This document shows, one piece after another, positions 25,896-34,348 of a stretch of 64,000 nt of DNA. The stretch comes from an uncultured Armatimonadota bacterium (GTDB lineage Bacteria > Armatimonadota > Fimbriimonadia > Fimbriimonadales > Fimbriimonadaceae), in contig CAIVDU010000034.1 in assembly GCA_903904815.1 (NCBI GenBank), positions 1 to 64,000 on the forward strand. Reading direction: 5' to 3'. The notes under the pieces are model-generated. The model was not told the origin of the DNA. It was given only the letters and a program-made list of their open reading frames with translations, and did no database searches. The number at the start of each line of letters is the position of its first letter. The stretch's first letter is position 1. Both the position numbers and the translations under genes were made by a program.

Positions 25896-26027
25896 ATGGG
25901 TGACAAGAAACCAAAGAAGAATTCGTCTGGCAATGCCGACGCACACAAGGCCAAGAATGCCAAACAGTCCGCCGAGCGTGAAGCGGCAAGGCCAAAGAGT
26001 CTTGATAAGAAAAAGGACGGGAAGTAA
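25896..26027 (+). CDS. Very small Lys-rich protein (43 aa)
   Basis: ATG GGT GAC AAG AAA to TAA, 43 residues, about a third of them Lys, with Ala/Asn/Ser making up most of the rest (MGDKKPKKNSS at the start, SLDKKKDGK at the end). It is predicted to be disordered and strongly basic, so nucleic-acid binding is possible. It begins 25 nt after the previous gene on the same strand, and a weak purine-rich stretch (GAGAAAAG) precedes the ATG. Small KK-rich proteins of this sort are common in bacterial genomes but uncharacterised. Confidence 0.45.
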   Translation: MGDKKPKKNSSGNADAHKAKNAKQSAEREAARPKSLDKKKDGK

Positions 26028-26243
26028 CCAGAGCCGCATATTTTGTCAAGCCAGCTTTCTAGTGGCCGAAGAGCACCGAACAGCATATGGGCAAACACGC
26101 TTTAGCACACAATAAATTCGAAACTGCTGGCTCTATGCTTTAAATCTATTTCTTTGTTATAGCTTTCCTGATAACATAAACCTAGGCGATTTGAATACTT
26201 ATGTAGGATTGTCTAGCCTGACCTGTTTTCAAGGAGAAACAAA

Positions 26244-26852
26244 GTGAGATCTACTTGTAGGATTACCCTCGTCGCTGGCATGATTGCATTCCACGCCGTC
26301 GCATTTGGAGAGAACGTGGCTCGGAACAAACCGGTGACCCTTATCGGTGGATTTGGCGTGCCGATTGAAGACGTCTATGGGCACGGAGTTTTGGCTCCGG
26401 CATCAAGCATTACCGACGGAACGTTTACGGACGAAGGACATTATTGGTCGGACAACACCGTGTGGTGGGAAGCGACGGACCCATCTGCGATTTCAATCAA
26501 CATCGACCTGCAAGGTTCGAAGACGATTACTGGATTCCTCGTGCAGGCGGACGATAACGATCAGTACGTCCTTTCAGGCGATAGCGGCTACATCTGCACG
26601 GTTGACTTTGCCTGGGGTTTCGGTATGACTACCCGACGTATCGTGTTGGGAAGTGCGGTGATCACAAGCCACCTCAAGTTGGTAGCACTGGCAGTTTCGG
26701 CCCCCGGTTCGGATTCATCCTACGCTTGTAGCGAAATCCAGGCATTTGACGGCGCCGTTCCCTATAACCCAACCCCGGAGCCGGCCTCCTTCGCGGCGCT
26801 GGGAGTAGGAGTATTGGGCTTCCTCGTTCGGACACGAAAGCGAGTCTGTTAG
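26244..26852 (+). CDS. PEP-CTERM protein with a discoidin-like domain
   Basis: 202 aa. GTG start decided by AAGGAG at about 8 nt upstream. Signal peptide at residues 1-23. The body opens NVARNKPVTLIGG and carries ITDGTFTDEGHYWSDNTVWWEA, SISINIDLQGSKTITGFLVQADDNDQY and SEIQAFD, the pattern of F5/8 type C (discoidin) carbohydrate-binding modules. The C-terminus is the sorting tail TPEPASFAALGVGVLGFLVR ending in RKR. It is therefore probably a surface- or matrix-displayed binding protein handled by an exosortase encoded elsewhere. A weak hairpin lies after the stop. The sequence upstream is AT-rich and probably holds the promoter. Confidence 0.88.
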   Translation: MRSTCRITLVAGMIAFHAVAFGENVARNKPVTLIGGFGVPIEDVYGHGVLAPASSITDGTFTDEGHYWSDNTVWWEATDPSAISINIDLQGSKTITGFLVQADDNDQYVLSGDSGYICTVDFAWGFGMTTRRIVLGSAVITSHLKLVALAVSAPGSDSSYACSEIQAFDGAVPYNPTPEPASFAALGVGVLGFLVRTRKRVC

Positions 26853-26878
26853 GACCTCGCCCCACGGCCGAGCACGTA

Positions 26879-26918
26879 CCCCTGCCGGAACTCGGACAGG
26901 GGAAAATCTCCTCCTTTT
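26879..26918 (+). terminator. Probable terminator after the PEP-CTERM gene
   Basis: CCCCTG (26879-26884) pairs with CAGGGG (26897-26902), extended inward by CCG/CGG across a one-base bulge. Only a weak T-rich tail follows (CTCCTCCTTTT). It sits between convergent genes. Confidence 0.4.
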
Positions 26919-26933
26919 GCGAGCCAGAAACCA

Positions 26934-27878
26934 TTAGACCGAAAATTTTGCCGCGCCGTGACTCACACCCAAAGCGTGGCTCAACTTGGCTTCTCCGGGG
27001 TGCAGGATCAAAACGGAATGGTTCTCAGCAACTGCTTGCTCCAGCGCGTTGCTGCCGAATAGGACTCGATGAACAAATCCGTGGCCTTTAGCGCCCATGA
27101 TCACCAGATCGGCGTGCAGGTCCACATACGCCCCTTCGATGACGACCGGAATAGCTCCAGAGGCGCAGATCGGTCTGGTCACATACCCTGCTCTGGTGAG
27201 CCGTTCGGCGGCGGAGCAGGCGTAGGTCCATAGAATGTCTGCCCGCTTTTCGGGTTCGGCGTGCCAAGCGTCTTCTCCAAGAAGCGCCGTGATTGGCGAG
27301 GAACTAGGGTCAGGAGTATCGGCAATGACTAGGTCGATGTGAGAGATGCCGAGAGGGCGCATCTCGATCAGTTGGTCGATAGAGCGTTCACAACAATCAG
27401 AGGCGTCATAGGCAAAGACGGCCTTGATCGGCCCCTTTACCGATACTTCCCCTTTTGCGATGAGAATCGACCTCTTAGAGTGAAGAACAAGACCTCGGCC
27501 GACACTTCCATGCATTGCGGCCTTGAGGGGTGACTCCCCTCGGGAACCGATGGCAATGAGGTCAGCACCCATGTCCTCGGCTAACGAGGCGAGCTCGGAT
27601 GCGGGCTCGCCAAACTCGAAGACCATTTCCTCTCCGACAACTCTCCCCCGCAAGGAGTCGGCCGCTGAGCACATCGCAGCTTTGGCAGCGCCTCTGCGCT
27701 CGTCGATCAACTGCTCGATCAGCTCGTCCGCCGTAATCGCGAATCCCGGAGCGGGTACGGCTGGAAACGTTGCAAAACTCGCGTAGGTCGCTTCGGCCTC
27801 GTGGAACGCCAACCTATGAACCAGATTCGTTGTACTCGTCGAATCATGGGAAGGATCGATACCAATGACGACTCGCAT
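26934..27878 (-). CDS. Tandem universal stress protein (two USP domains)
   Basis: 314 aa from the ATG at 27878, chosen because AGGAGA lies just upstream and because it starts the first strand (MRVVIGIDPS). Domain 1 (about 1-140) ends in ADLIAIGSRGESPLKAAMHGS; domain 2 (about 150-300) ends in ADLVIMGAKGHGFVHRVLFGS. Both carry the G-x-x-G-(9)-G-S ATP-binding pattern, so both halves probably bind ATP. Such proteins act in the cytoplasm in starvation, redox or oxygen-stress responses. The gene lies next to the oxidoreductase operon on the same strand, 214 nt downstream, so a link to anaerobic or redox stress is possible but unproven. Confidence 0.93.
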   Translation of the reverse strand: MRVVIGIDPSHDSTSTTNLVHRLAFHEAEATYASFATFPAVPAPGFAITADELIEQLIDERRGAAKAAMCSAADSLRGRVVGEEMVFEFGEPASELASLAEDMGADLIAIGSRGESPLKAAMHGSVGRGLVLHSKRSILIAKGEVSVKGPIKAVFAYDASDCCERSIDQLIEMRPLGISHIDLVIADTPDPSSSPITALLGEDAWHAEPEKRADILWTYACSAAERLTRAGYVTRPICASGAIPVVIEGAYVDLHADLVIMGAKGHGFVHRVLFGSNALEQAVAENHSVLILHPGEAKLSHALGVSHGAAKFSV

Positions 27879-28092
27879 AGTCTCTCCTGTAGCCAACATT
27901 GGCGACAATCAAAGATTAGCCCCCAATCCGGTTGGAATCCAGTCGGCGATTTCGCGTCATGAGAACGCAGGACACTCGGTGCCCGCTGGGATCCGGCGAT
28001 GGTACTAGGTGTACTTGCTTCCGGCAGAGGGGTGTCCATTGTCCCAGGCTAAGGAAGGACCACGCACAAAGGGTTCCGAAAGGTTTTCCGAC

Positions 28093-29148
28093 CTATCGGA
28101 ACCTCAACTGGAGCTTTTCAAGTTCGGCGCTACCCGGACAGAGGTTTTCGAATGGCTGGTTGTACACCGGCTCTGCAATCGCCTCACTTTGCTCGATCAT
28201 GTCTGGTGCGTCGGGTGAGATGTACAGCAGTCCCGTTGCGACCTCTCCCAGCCGTTGGCGTTCGCGTATGAGAGCGTATGCCCGATCGCGATCGGTAGGG
28301 TCGTACTCCTCCGCTACTTTCCGAAGCCTCAGAGTGCTTCCGTCGTGAAGAAGGACATTCTTGACTGAACCCGGCTCGTAATCGGTCGTGATCTCGGAGT
28401 GCTCTGGAACGTAATCCGCCTGAACGAGTTCGATCTGGTGCTCTCGCGTGTACGCATACCCCTTGGTCGATCCTTCGTGATCATTGAACGTGACACAGGG
28501 TGAAATGACGTCTATAAACGCCAGGCCTTTATGAGCGAGCCCTGCCTTCAATAGCGGCACGAGTTGCGCCTTGTCCCCGGAGAAGCTTCTCGCCACAAAG
28601 GTCGCGCCTAGGGAGATCGCAAGCAGAGCGCTGTCAATTGCGTTCATGCCGTTGATCTCGCCCTTTTTGCTCGTCGATCCGTGATCGGCCGACGCGGAGA
28701 ACTGACCTTTGGTCAATCCATAGACGCCATTGTTTTCGAGGACGTAAAGGAGATTCACGTTTCGCCGAATCGCGTGACAGAGTTGCCCCAGACCGATTGA
28801 CAACGAATCGCCGTCTCCGGAAATCCCAATCAGAATCAGGTCGCGATTTGCCGCCCCGGCTCCGGTAGCGATCGCCGGCATCCTGCCGTGAACGCTATTA
28901 AATCCATGCGCCTCGCGCAAGAAGTAGGCCGGTGTTTTCGAGGAGCAACCGATTCCCGAAAGCTTCGCGACCTTGTAGGGCTCGATATCGAGATCCCAGA
29001 ACGCTTGGACGATGGCGGCGGTCACTGAGTCGTGTCCACATCCCGCACAAAGCGTGGTTATCGCTCCCTCGTAGTCGCGGCGGGTCAGGCCGAGGGCATT
29101 CTTCCTCAGCGATGGGTGGTGGACTTTTGGCTTTGCAATGTAGCTCAT
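28093..29148 (-). CDS. korB: 2-oxoacid:ferredoxin oxidoreductase, beta subunit
   Basis: 351 aa. Thiamine-diphosphate-binding subunit of an enzyme that decarboxylates 2-oxoacids (2-oxoglutarate or pyruvate) and reduces ferredoxin. Seen: TTLCAGCGHDSVTAAI near residue 33, KLSGIGCSSKTPAYF near 62, the thiamine motif LIGISGDGDSLSIGLGQL near 105, YVLENNGVYGLTKGQ near 135, and SPCVTFNDHEGSTKGY near 220. The ATG overlaps the stop of the alpha-subunit gene (ATGA), and AAGGAGA lies upstream, so the two are translationally coupled. Length and the alpha subunit with fused gamma domain favour the 2-oxoglutarate type, but the substrate is inferred. Confidence 0.93.
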   Translation of the reverse strand: MSYIAKPKVHHPSLRKNALGLTRRDYEGAITTLCAGCGHDSVTAAIVQAFWDLDIEPYKVAKLSGIGCSSKTPAYFLREAHGFNSVHGRMPAIATGAGAANRDLILIGISGDGDSLSIGLGQLCHAIRRNVNLLYVLENNGVYGLTKGQFSASADHGSTSKKGEINGMNAIDSALLAISLGATFVARSFSGDKAQLVPLLKAGLAHKGLAFIDVISPCVTFNDHEGSTKGYAYTREHQIELVQADYVPEHSEITTDYEPGSVKNVLLHDGSTLRLRKVAEEYDPTDRDRAYALIRERQRLGEVATGLLYISPDAPDMIEQSEAIAEPVYNQPFENLCPGSAELEKLQLRFR

Positions 29149-30944
29149 GACGCTCTCCTTGCCGTCTTTTGAACACCGCTAATCACGTGATGGGCACTCA
29201 TCGGGAATCCCGCGTAGTACAGGATCGACTCGGTCTTAGACTTGGGCACTCCCGTTTCTAAAGTCAACAAGCTCCGAAGCTGTCCGTCACGATTCTGTTC
29301 TACGATGTAATTGGTCTCGTGAGACTCGAGGAAATCTCTTACTTCGTCCCCAAACGGGAAACCGCGCACTCGCATGTAGTCAATCGGAGTTCCGTCTGCC
29401 GCCATGAGGTCCAGCGCCTCCTTGCAAGCCGCATGACATCCGCCCACAGTGACAAGTCCGAGTTTTGCTCCCGCACGTCGATGAACGATGGGGGCTGGAA
29501 CGGCCAGTGCAGCGCTCTGGATTTTTCTTGCAATGCGGTCGAGGACTTCCTGATACTCGTCTCCGTCTTCGGTGTACCCCCCAAATTTGTTGTGTCCGGA
29601 CCCACGGGTGAAGTAAGCTCCCTTGGGATGTACACCTGGCAACGACCGGTAGGGGATGCCGTCTGCGTCGACGTCGAGGTATCTCGAAAAGCTCTTGAGG
29701 TCATCTAACTCTGCCGCACTCAGAACCTTGCCGCGATCCGGCCGGTAGCTGTCGTCCCATGTCAGTTTCGGAATCATCCAGTCGTTCATTCCGATATCGA
29801 GGTCGGTAAGAACCATGACTGGAGACTGGAATCGCTCAGCAAGATCGAATGCCGCCACCGCGAATTCGAACGCCTCACGGGGGTCTGAAGGATAGAGACA
29901 AATATGCTTTGTATCGCCGTGGGAAGCATAGGCGCAAAGCATCAGGTCTCCCTGCTGCGTTCGGGTCGGCATTCCTGTGGAGGGTCCGGTGCGCTGGACG
30001 TCAAAGATCACGGCCGGCACTTCCGCATAGTATGCGAGGCCCAGAAATTCATTCATCAAGGAAATGCCCGGCCCCGAAGTGGGAGTGAATGCCCTTGCAC
30101 CTGCCCAAGACGCCCCAATCACCATCCCGATGGCGGCTAATTCGTCTTCGGCTTGGAGGATGACGTAGCGGTTCTTCTTCGTTTCCGGATCTCGACGATA
30201 TTTTTGACAGAACCCTTTGAAGCCCTCCATCATCGAGGTGGATGGAGTTATCGGATACCAAGCGCCGACCGTCGCGCCGGCAAAAACGCATCCTAGAGAC
30301 GCCGAAGTATTGCCGTCGATCAAGATGCAGTCTTTGGTTGCGTCCATCGTCTCAAGCTGAATCGGCAGCGGGCACGCGTAGTTATCTTTGACGTAGTTAA
30401 AGCCGAGGTCGATCGCACGGTCGTTCGACTCTAAAAGCGATTGCTTCTTGGAATACTTCTCCTTTGTCAAAGCGCGAATGATGTCAGTGTCCATGCCTAG
30501 CAGAGCGGCAAGCGCCCCCGCATAGGCGATATTCTTCATCAAAATTCGCTCCCTCACTCCCCGGAAGGCGCTGGCGCACATCTCCGCTAATGGCACGCCA
30601 ATGAAGTTGATGTCGTGCCTTCGCAGTCGCTCGTCAAGCGGCCACGTCGAGTCGTAAACCAACCAACCACCGGACCGCACTTCTTGGATATCCTTCTCAT
30701 AAGTGGCAGAGTTCATGGCCACCATCATGTCGAAGATCGGAGTTCGGGCGGTGTAGCCGTCCTTGTTCACTCGAATCTCGTACCAAGTGGGCAGGCCTTG
30801 AATGTTCGAAGGAAACAGATTCTTTCCGGTGACGGGGATACCCATCCGGAAGATGGTCTGCATGATCAGGCTGTTTGCGCTTGCCGAGCCGGTGCCGTTC
30901 GGGGTTGCGATCTTGAAGGCAAACTCGTTGACTTGGTTGCTCAT
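29145..30944 (-). CDS. korA: 2-oxoacid:ferredoxin oxidoreductase, alpha subunit with fused gamma domain
   Basis: 599 aa. Residues about 1-190 are the gamma-type domain (FAFKIATPNGTGSASANSL, IFRMGIPVTGKNLFPSNIQG), which handles CoA and electron transfer. The rest is the alpha subunit: GNTSASLGCVFAGATVGAWYPITPSTSMMEGF near 235, ILQAEDELAAIGMVIGASWAGARAFTPTSGPGISLMNEF, then a SPVMVLTDLDIGMNDW region. The start at 30944 is chosen because AGGAGG lies about 8 nt upstream and the ATG overlaps the stop of the upstream oxidoreductase gene (ATGA); the longer frame to 31055 would run into that gene. Works with KorB in the cytoplasm. Confidence 0.94.
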   Translation of the reverse strand: MSNQVNEFAFKIATPNGTGSASANSLIMQTIFRMGIPVTGKNLFPSNIQGLPTWYEIRVNKDGYTARTPIFDMMVAMNSATYEKDIQEVRSGGWLVYDSTWPLDERLRRHDINFIGVPLAEMCASAFRGVRERILMKNIAYAGALAALLGMDTDIIRALTKEKYSKKQSLLESNDRAIDLGFNYVKDNYACPLPIQLETMDATKDCILIDGNTSASLGCVFAGATVGAWYPITPSTSMMEGFKGFCQKYRRDPETKKNRYVILQAEDELAAIGMVIGASWAGARAFTPTSGPGISLMNEFLGLAYYAEVPAVIFDVQRTGPSTGMPTRTQQGDLMLCAYASHGDTKHICLYPSDPREAFEFAVAAFDLAERFQSPVMVLTDLDIGMNDWMIPKLTWDDSYRPDRGKVLSAAELDDLKSFSRYLDVDADGIPYRSLPGVHPKGAYFTRGSGHNKFGGYTEDGDEYQEVLDRIARKIQSAALAVPAPIVHRRAGAKLGLVTVGGCHAACKEALDLMAADGTPIDYMRVRGFPFGDEVRDFLESHETNYIVEQNRDGQLRSLLTLETGVPKSKTESILYYAGFPMSAHHVISGVQKTARRAS

Positions 30945-32758
30945 GACTTGGCCTCCTGTTTCGCCAGGGCTTGAGGAGTGGCTTGGGGAACGGGGAACCC
31001 GGCGTAAGGAAGATGAAGTTCGAACTTTCGCATGTCCCAGGCGAAGGTGGGACATCGTTCGGCACAGAGCCCGCAGTGAAGACAGAGATTCTCGTCCTTC
31101 ACCATGACTCTTCCAGTCTGCTTGAGAGTCCCCGACACAAAGAGGGATTGCTCATGATTGTCAGCGGGAGCGGTGAGGTGTTCCCGAAGCTCAGGCTCTT
31201 CGGCGTCCTGCGTCATCGTCAAGCAGTCCGTTGGACAGATGTCGATGCAAGCATCGCATTCGATGCACAGATTGTCAGTGAAGGCAGTCTGAATATCGCA
31301 GTTCAAACACCGTTCGACCTCGGCGCGGGTTTGTTCTTCGGTAAATCCCTCTTCAACCTCGATGGTCATTTTGGAGAAGCGCAATGGCATCTGCACATGG
31401 ACCATTTTCTGGCGCTTGGCCGAATTGTAGTTATTGCTATAGGCCCACTCGTGGAGGCCCATCTTTGTTGGGGTAAGCGATTGCCCGGAGAGGGGTCGAT
31501 CCGTAAGCGGCTGCCCTAAGCAGTATTGGTGGATAGAGATCGCGGCTTGATGTCCATGCTCCACCGCCCAAATGATATTTGCTGGCCCGAAGGCGGCGTC
31601 TCCACCGAAGAACACTCCTGGCCTCGTCGACATGAAGGTTGTTTTGTCGACCACAGGCATCTCCCACTTGTCGAACTCAAGGCCAATTTCCCTTTCAATC
31701 CAGGGGAACGCATTTTCCTGTCCGATCGCGAGGATAACCGTGTCACACGGGATCACGACGCGACCGTCAGGGACTTGAACGAGCTTCCCGTCTACTTCGG
31801 ACGAAAGGAATCGGTCAAATTCCATTCCGATGAGCGTTCCGTTCTCGGTGATAAATCGAACTGGGGAGTGATTCTCCGCAATCTCCACCAGTTCTTCTTC
31901 GGCATCCTCAAGTTCCCACGCAGAGGCCTTGAAGTATTTCCGCGTTTTACGAGCGATTACTTTGACGTCGGTGGCACCCAAGCGTTTGGCAGACCGACAA
32001 CAGTCCATTGCGGTATTTCCCACGCCGATGATCAGAACTCGGTCCCCGACCGTGGTGATGTGGCCAAAGTGGATCGAGGCCAGCCAGTCGATGCCGATAA
32101 AGATGTTGTCCGAATCATGACGGCCAGGAATCTCAAGCTCCTTGCCCTTGGGCGCGCCGGTGCCGACAAAGACGGCGTCGAACGCCTCCGAGTCCAGCAG
32201 TTGCTTCAGGCTGGCGACAGGCCGGTTGTACTTTACGTTGACGCCCATATCGACGATGTAGCCGATCTCTTCGTCTAAGACTTCTTCCGGAAGCCGAAAA
32301 GCGGGGATGTTGATTCTCATCAATCCGCCGGGACGTGGTCCAGCCTCAAAGATCGTGACGTCGTAACCCAAAGGCATCAGGTCGTTTGCGACGGTGAGTG
32401 AAGCGGGGCCAGCGCCAATCAAAGCGACCTTGCGGCCGTTCTTCTGGGCTGGCGCTTGCGGCAGGCGATCACGAATATCGTTCTTCTGGTCTGCAGCAAC
32501 CCGCTTTAGCCTACATATGGCCACGGGCTTGCCGTCGATACGAGTCCTGCGACACGCAGGCTCACACGGACGATCACACGTTCGTCCGAGAATCCCGGGA
32601 AAGACGTTCGACTTCCTATTGACGAGATACGCATCGTCATACCGCCCCTGTGCAATCAACCGGATGTACTCCGGCACGTTAGTGTGAGCTGGGCAAGCCC
32701 ACTGGCAGTCCACTACCTTGTGGAAATAGTCGGGACTGCCGACATCTGTCGGCCTCAT
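30941..32758 (-). CDS. FAD-dependent NAD(P)H oxidoreductase with GltD/NfnL-like core and C-terminal ferredoxin domain
   Basis: 605 aa. Order: an N-terminal Fe-S helical domain with WACPAHTNVPEYIRL and CDRPCEPAC; an FAD site (VALIGAGPASLTVANDL near 110); an NAD(P) site (VLIIGVGNTAMDCCRSAKRLG near 260); a second FAD contact (GVFFGGDAAFGPANIIWAVEHG near 405); and a C-terminal two-cluster ferredoxin (CIECDACIDICPTDCL, CLHCGLCAERCP). This is the plan of GltD/NfnL-type flavoproteins with an attached bacterial ferredoxin. First gene of a coupled three-gene operon with korA and korB, so it probably passes electrons between ferredoxin reduced by KorAB and NAD(P)H. Start: ATG at 32758 with CATAAT 7 nt upstream; a TTG at 32776 would add six residues. 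Confidence 0.9.
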   Translation of the reverse strand: MRPTDVGSPDYFHKVVDCQWACPAHTNVPEYIRLIAQGRYDDAYLVNRKSNVFPGILGRTCDRPCEPACRRTRIDGKPVAICRLKRVAADQKNDIRDRLPQAPAQKNGRKVALIGAGPASLTVANDLMPLGYDVTIFEAGPRPGGLMRINIPAFRLPEEVLDEEIGYIVDMGVNVKYNRPVASLKQLLDSEAFDAVFVGTGAPKGKELEIPGRHDSDNIFIGIDWLASIHFGHITTVGDRVLIIGVGNTAMDCCRSAKRLGATDVKVIARKTRKYFKASAWELEDAEEELVEIAENHSPVRFITENGTLIGMEFDRFLSSEVDGKLVQVPDGRVVIPCDTVILAIGQENAFPWIEREIGLEFDKWEMPVVDKTTFMSTRPGVFFGGDAAFGPANIIWAVEHGHQAAISIHQYCLGQPLTDRPLSGQSLTPTKMGLHEWAYSNNYNSAKRQKMVHVQMPLRFSKMTIEVEEGFTEEQTRAEVERCLNCDIQTAFTDNLCIECDACIDICPTDCLTMTQDAEEPELREHLTAPADNHEQSLFVSGTLKQTGRVMVKDENLCLHCGLCAERCPTFAWDMRKFELHLPYAGFPVPQATPQALAKQEAKS

Positions 32759-32765
32759 GTCTCGG

Positions 32766-32771
32766 ATTATG
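32766..32771 (-). promoter_or_regulatory. Putative -10 hexamer (CATAAT) of the oxidoreductase-korAB operon
   Basis: On the minus strand CATAAT ends 7 nt before the ATG at 32758, matching the leaderless spacing seen elsewhere. Confidence 0.4.
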
Positions 32772-33129
32772 CCCAATAGTTAAGTCAGATAAGTTTCAAT
32801 CGCATGGGCACTGATGGGGTTTCTATCGGGATGATAGCTAGAACCGATGTGGAATATGAATTGTGTCAGGCGTGCCATGTCCAGTGACAAAATGACTTGC
32901 GCCGATGCCTCCAAAACAGCTATGCAAGGTCCCTTTTTGAGAAGCTACCGCTAAGCCCAGATGGGAAAGTTCACAATGTGCGGCAAACATGCCCGGGACA
33001 CTCTTGACGAGGAATGAAAGCAGGCGGCCCTGGAATTCGGTCCGACTGCTGTCTGCTGAATGCAAACTTCCCCATCAGGAAGTTCAAATTTGACAAGTCA
33101 ATGGTCCAACAGTAGAGTTGGAGCAATCG
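32772..33129 (+). promoter_or_regulatory. Intergenic region with a -35/-10 promoter for the CE15-like gene
   Basis: No gene is supported in this roughly 360-nt stretch. Near its end TTGACA (33090-33095) and TAGAGT (33113-33118) are separated by exactly 17 nt, the best -35/-10 pair in the window. The predicted transcription start lies only about 5 nt before the ATG at 33130. Confidence 0.6.
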
Positions 33130-34140
33130 ATGATTGAGCATAGTTTTCCTCCAATCCCAATGCCGTGGACAAGTGAGGTTCGCACCAGCGTCTTGGAATG
33201 CTTGGAGTCCGTGGAGTACGGGCGATGTGAGCCGGCATTTGACGCATGGGACAGTCAATCAGTCTCGGTCGGCCCTGGCCTCGAAATGATTCTGCAACCG
33301 TTTCCGATGCTGAGGGCACATCCGTCCAGCCCGGGGCCCTGGCCAACGATTGTCGGACTGAACTTCGACGGAAACCACACTCTAGCTCCCCACGAAAGTA
33401 TTCCAATCTCGCCTCAACTTTTAAGTGATTCCGTCTTGGCCAGAGGGAGCAGGAGCCAAACCTGGCCCATCGAGAAAATTAACGAGGCGGGCTGGGCGGT
33501 CATCACGGCGTTTGTCGGTGACGTCGAACCCGACGACGTGGGCCGGTCTTCAGGAAATGCGATCGCAAGGTGGGCGGCCGGCATTCGAGCCATGGCGAGA
33601 CAACTCGAAAATGACTCTCGATTCGACCGAAACAGAGTCGTCGCCCTCGGTCATTCGCGACTGGGAAAGGCAGCTCTTCTGGCAACCGGCGCAGATGAGT
33701 CGCTTGCCGGGGTCGTGGCGATTCAATCAGGGTGCGGAGGCGCCGCTCCCTCTCGCACCAACGTAGGCGAAACCGTTCGCGATATCACCAGGACGTTCCC
33801 CCACTGGTTTGCCCCTTCGTTCTCGGACTATGCAAACGCGCCCGAGTCTCTTCCATTCGATCAGCACTGGTTGCTCGCCCTCTGCGCATCGCGCCCACTC
33901 TTGCTTTGCAATGCCTCCGAGGATGATTGGGCCAATCCCTCTGGACAGCATGAGATGCTTCGGTTGGCCGCTCGTGTACAAGGCGTTGAACTTCCTCTAC
34001 TACGACTTGGGACCACGGTCGGCAACGAGTTGGCCCACCACTTTCGCCTGGGTAAGCACGAAGTCTTGGCTGAAGATTGGAACGAAATCTTCCCATGGCT
34101 GAAACGGTGGTTTCCCCCAAAATCGGCCGTTCCTGCTTGA
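33130..34140 (+). CDS. CE15-like glucuronoyl esterase family protein, apparently not exported
   Basis: 336 aa alpha/beta hydrolase. The nucleophile elbow VVALGHSRLGKAALL, then QSGCGGAAPSR, FPHWF, LPFDQHWLLALCASRPLLL and a late GNELAHHFR with the probable catalytic His form the pattern of bacterial carbohydrate esterase family 15. These enzymes cleave ester bonds between lignin alcohols and glucuronic acid on xylan. Bacterial CE15 members are normally secreted; here the N-terminus is hydrophilic (MIEHSFPPIPMPWTS), so export is not evident and a cytoplasmic role on imported esters is possible. Start: ATG at 33130 with GGAG 8 nt upstream; TTG at 33118 would overlap the -10. Transcribed from the promoter just upstream. 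Confidence 0.8.
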   Translation: MIEHSFPPIPMPWTSEVRTSVLECLESVEYGRCEPAFDAWDSQSVSVGPGLEMILQPFPMLRAHPSSPGPWPTIVGLNFDGNHTLAPHESIPISPQLLSDSVLARGSRSQTWPIEKINEAGWAVITAFVGDVEPDDVGRSSGNAIARWAAGIRAMARQLENDSRFDRNRVVALGHSRLGKAALLATGADESLAGVVAIQSGCGGAAPSRTNVGETVRDITRTFPHWFAPSFSDYANAPESLPFDQHWLLALCASRPLLLCNASEDDWANPSGQHEMLRLAARVQGVELPLLRLGTTVGNELAHHFRLGKHEVLAEDWNEIFPWLKRWFPPKSAVPA

Positions 34141-34348
34141 TTCGTAGCCCTTTTGGAGGGCATGGCGCTTCACCCCGTCGCCGAAACGTCAAGAAGAACG
34201 GAACTGATCAACCAATGTCATTGAGTTAGTCATGAAAAACAACTTCATGCTCTCATGCCACAAAAGCGGATATGATGCACCGAACCGGTCGTAACGGAAT
34301 ATTGAGAGTCCAACAATTACGCCCCCTTTTAGCCAGCAGGAAGCGTCC

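Noticed and set aside
31526-32278. 250-aa frame antisense to the flavoprotein gene
   Set aside because: The minus-strand gene has all its cofactor motifs here; the plus frame has none.
32838-33065. 75-aa minus-strand frame between the oxidoreductase and CE15-like genes
   Set aside because: No ribosome-binding site, family or conserved pattern; His/Ser-rich noise.
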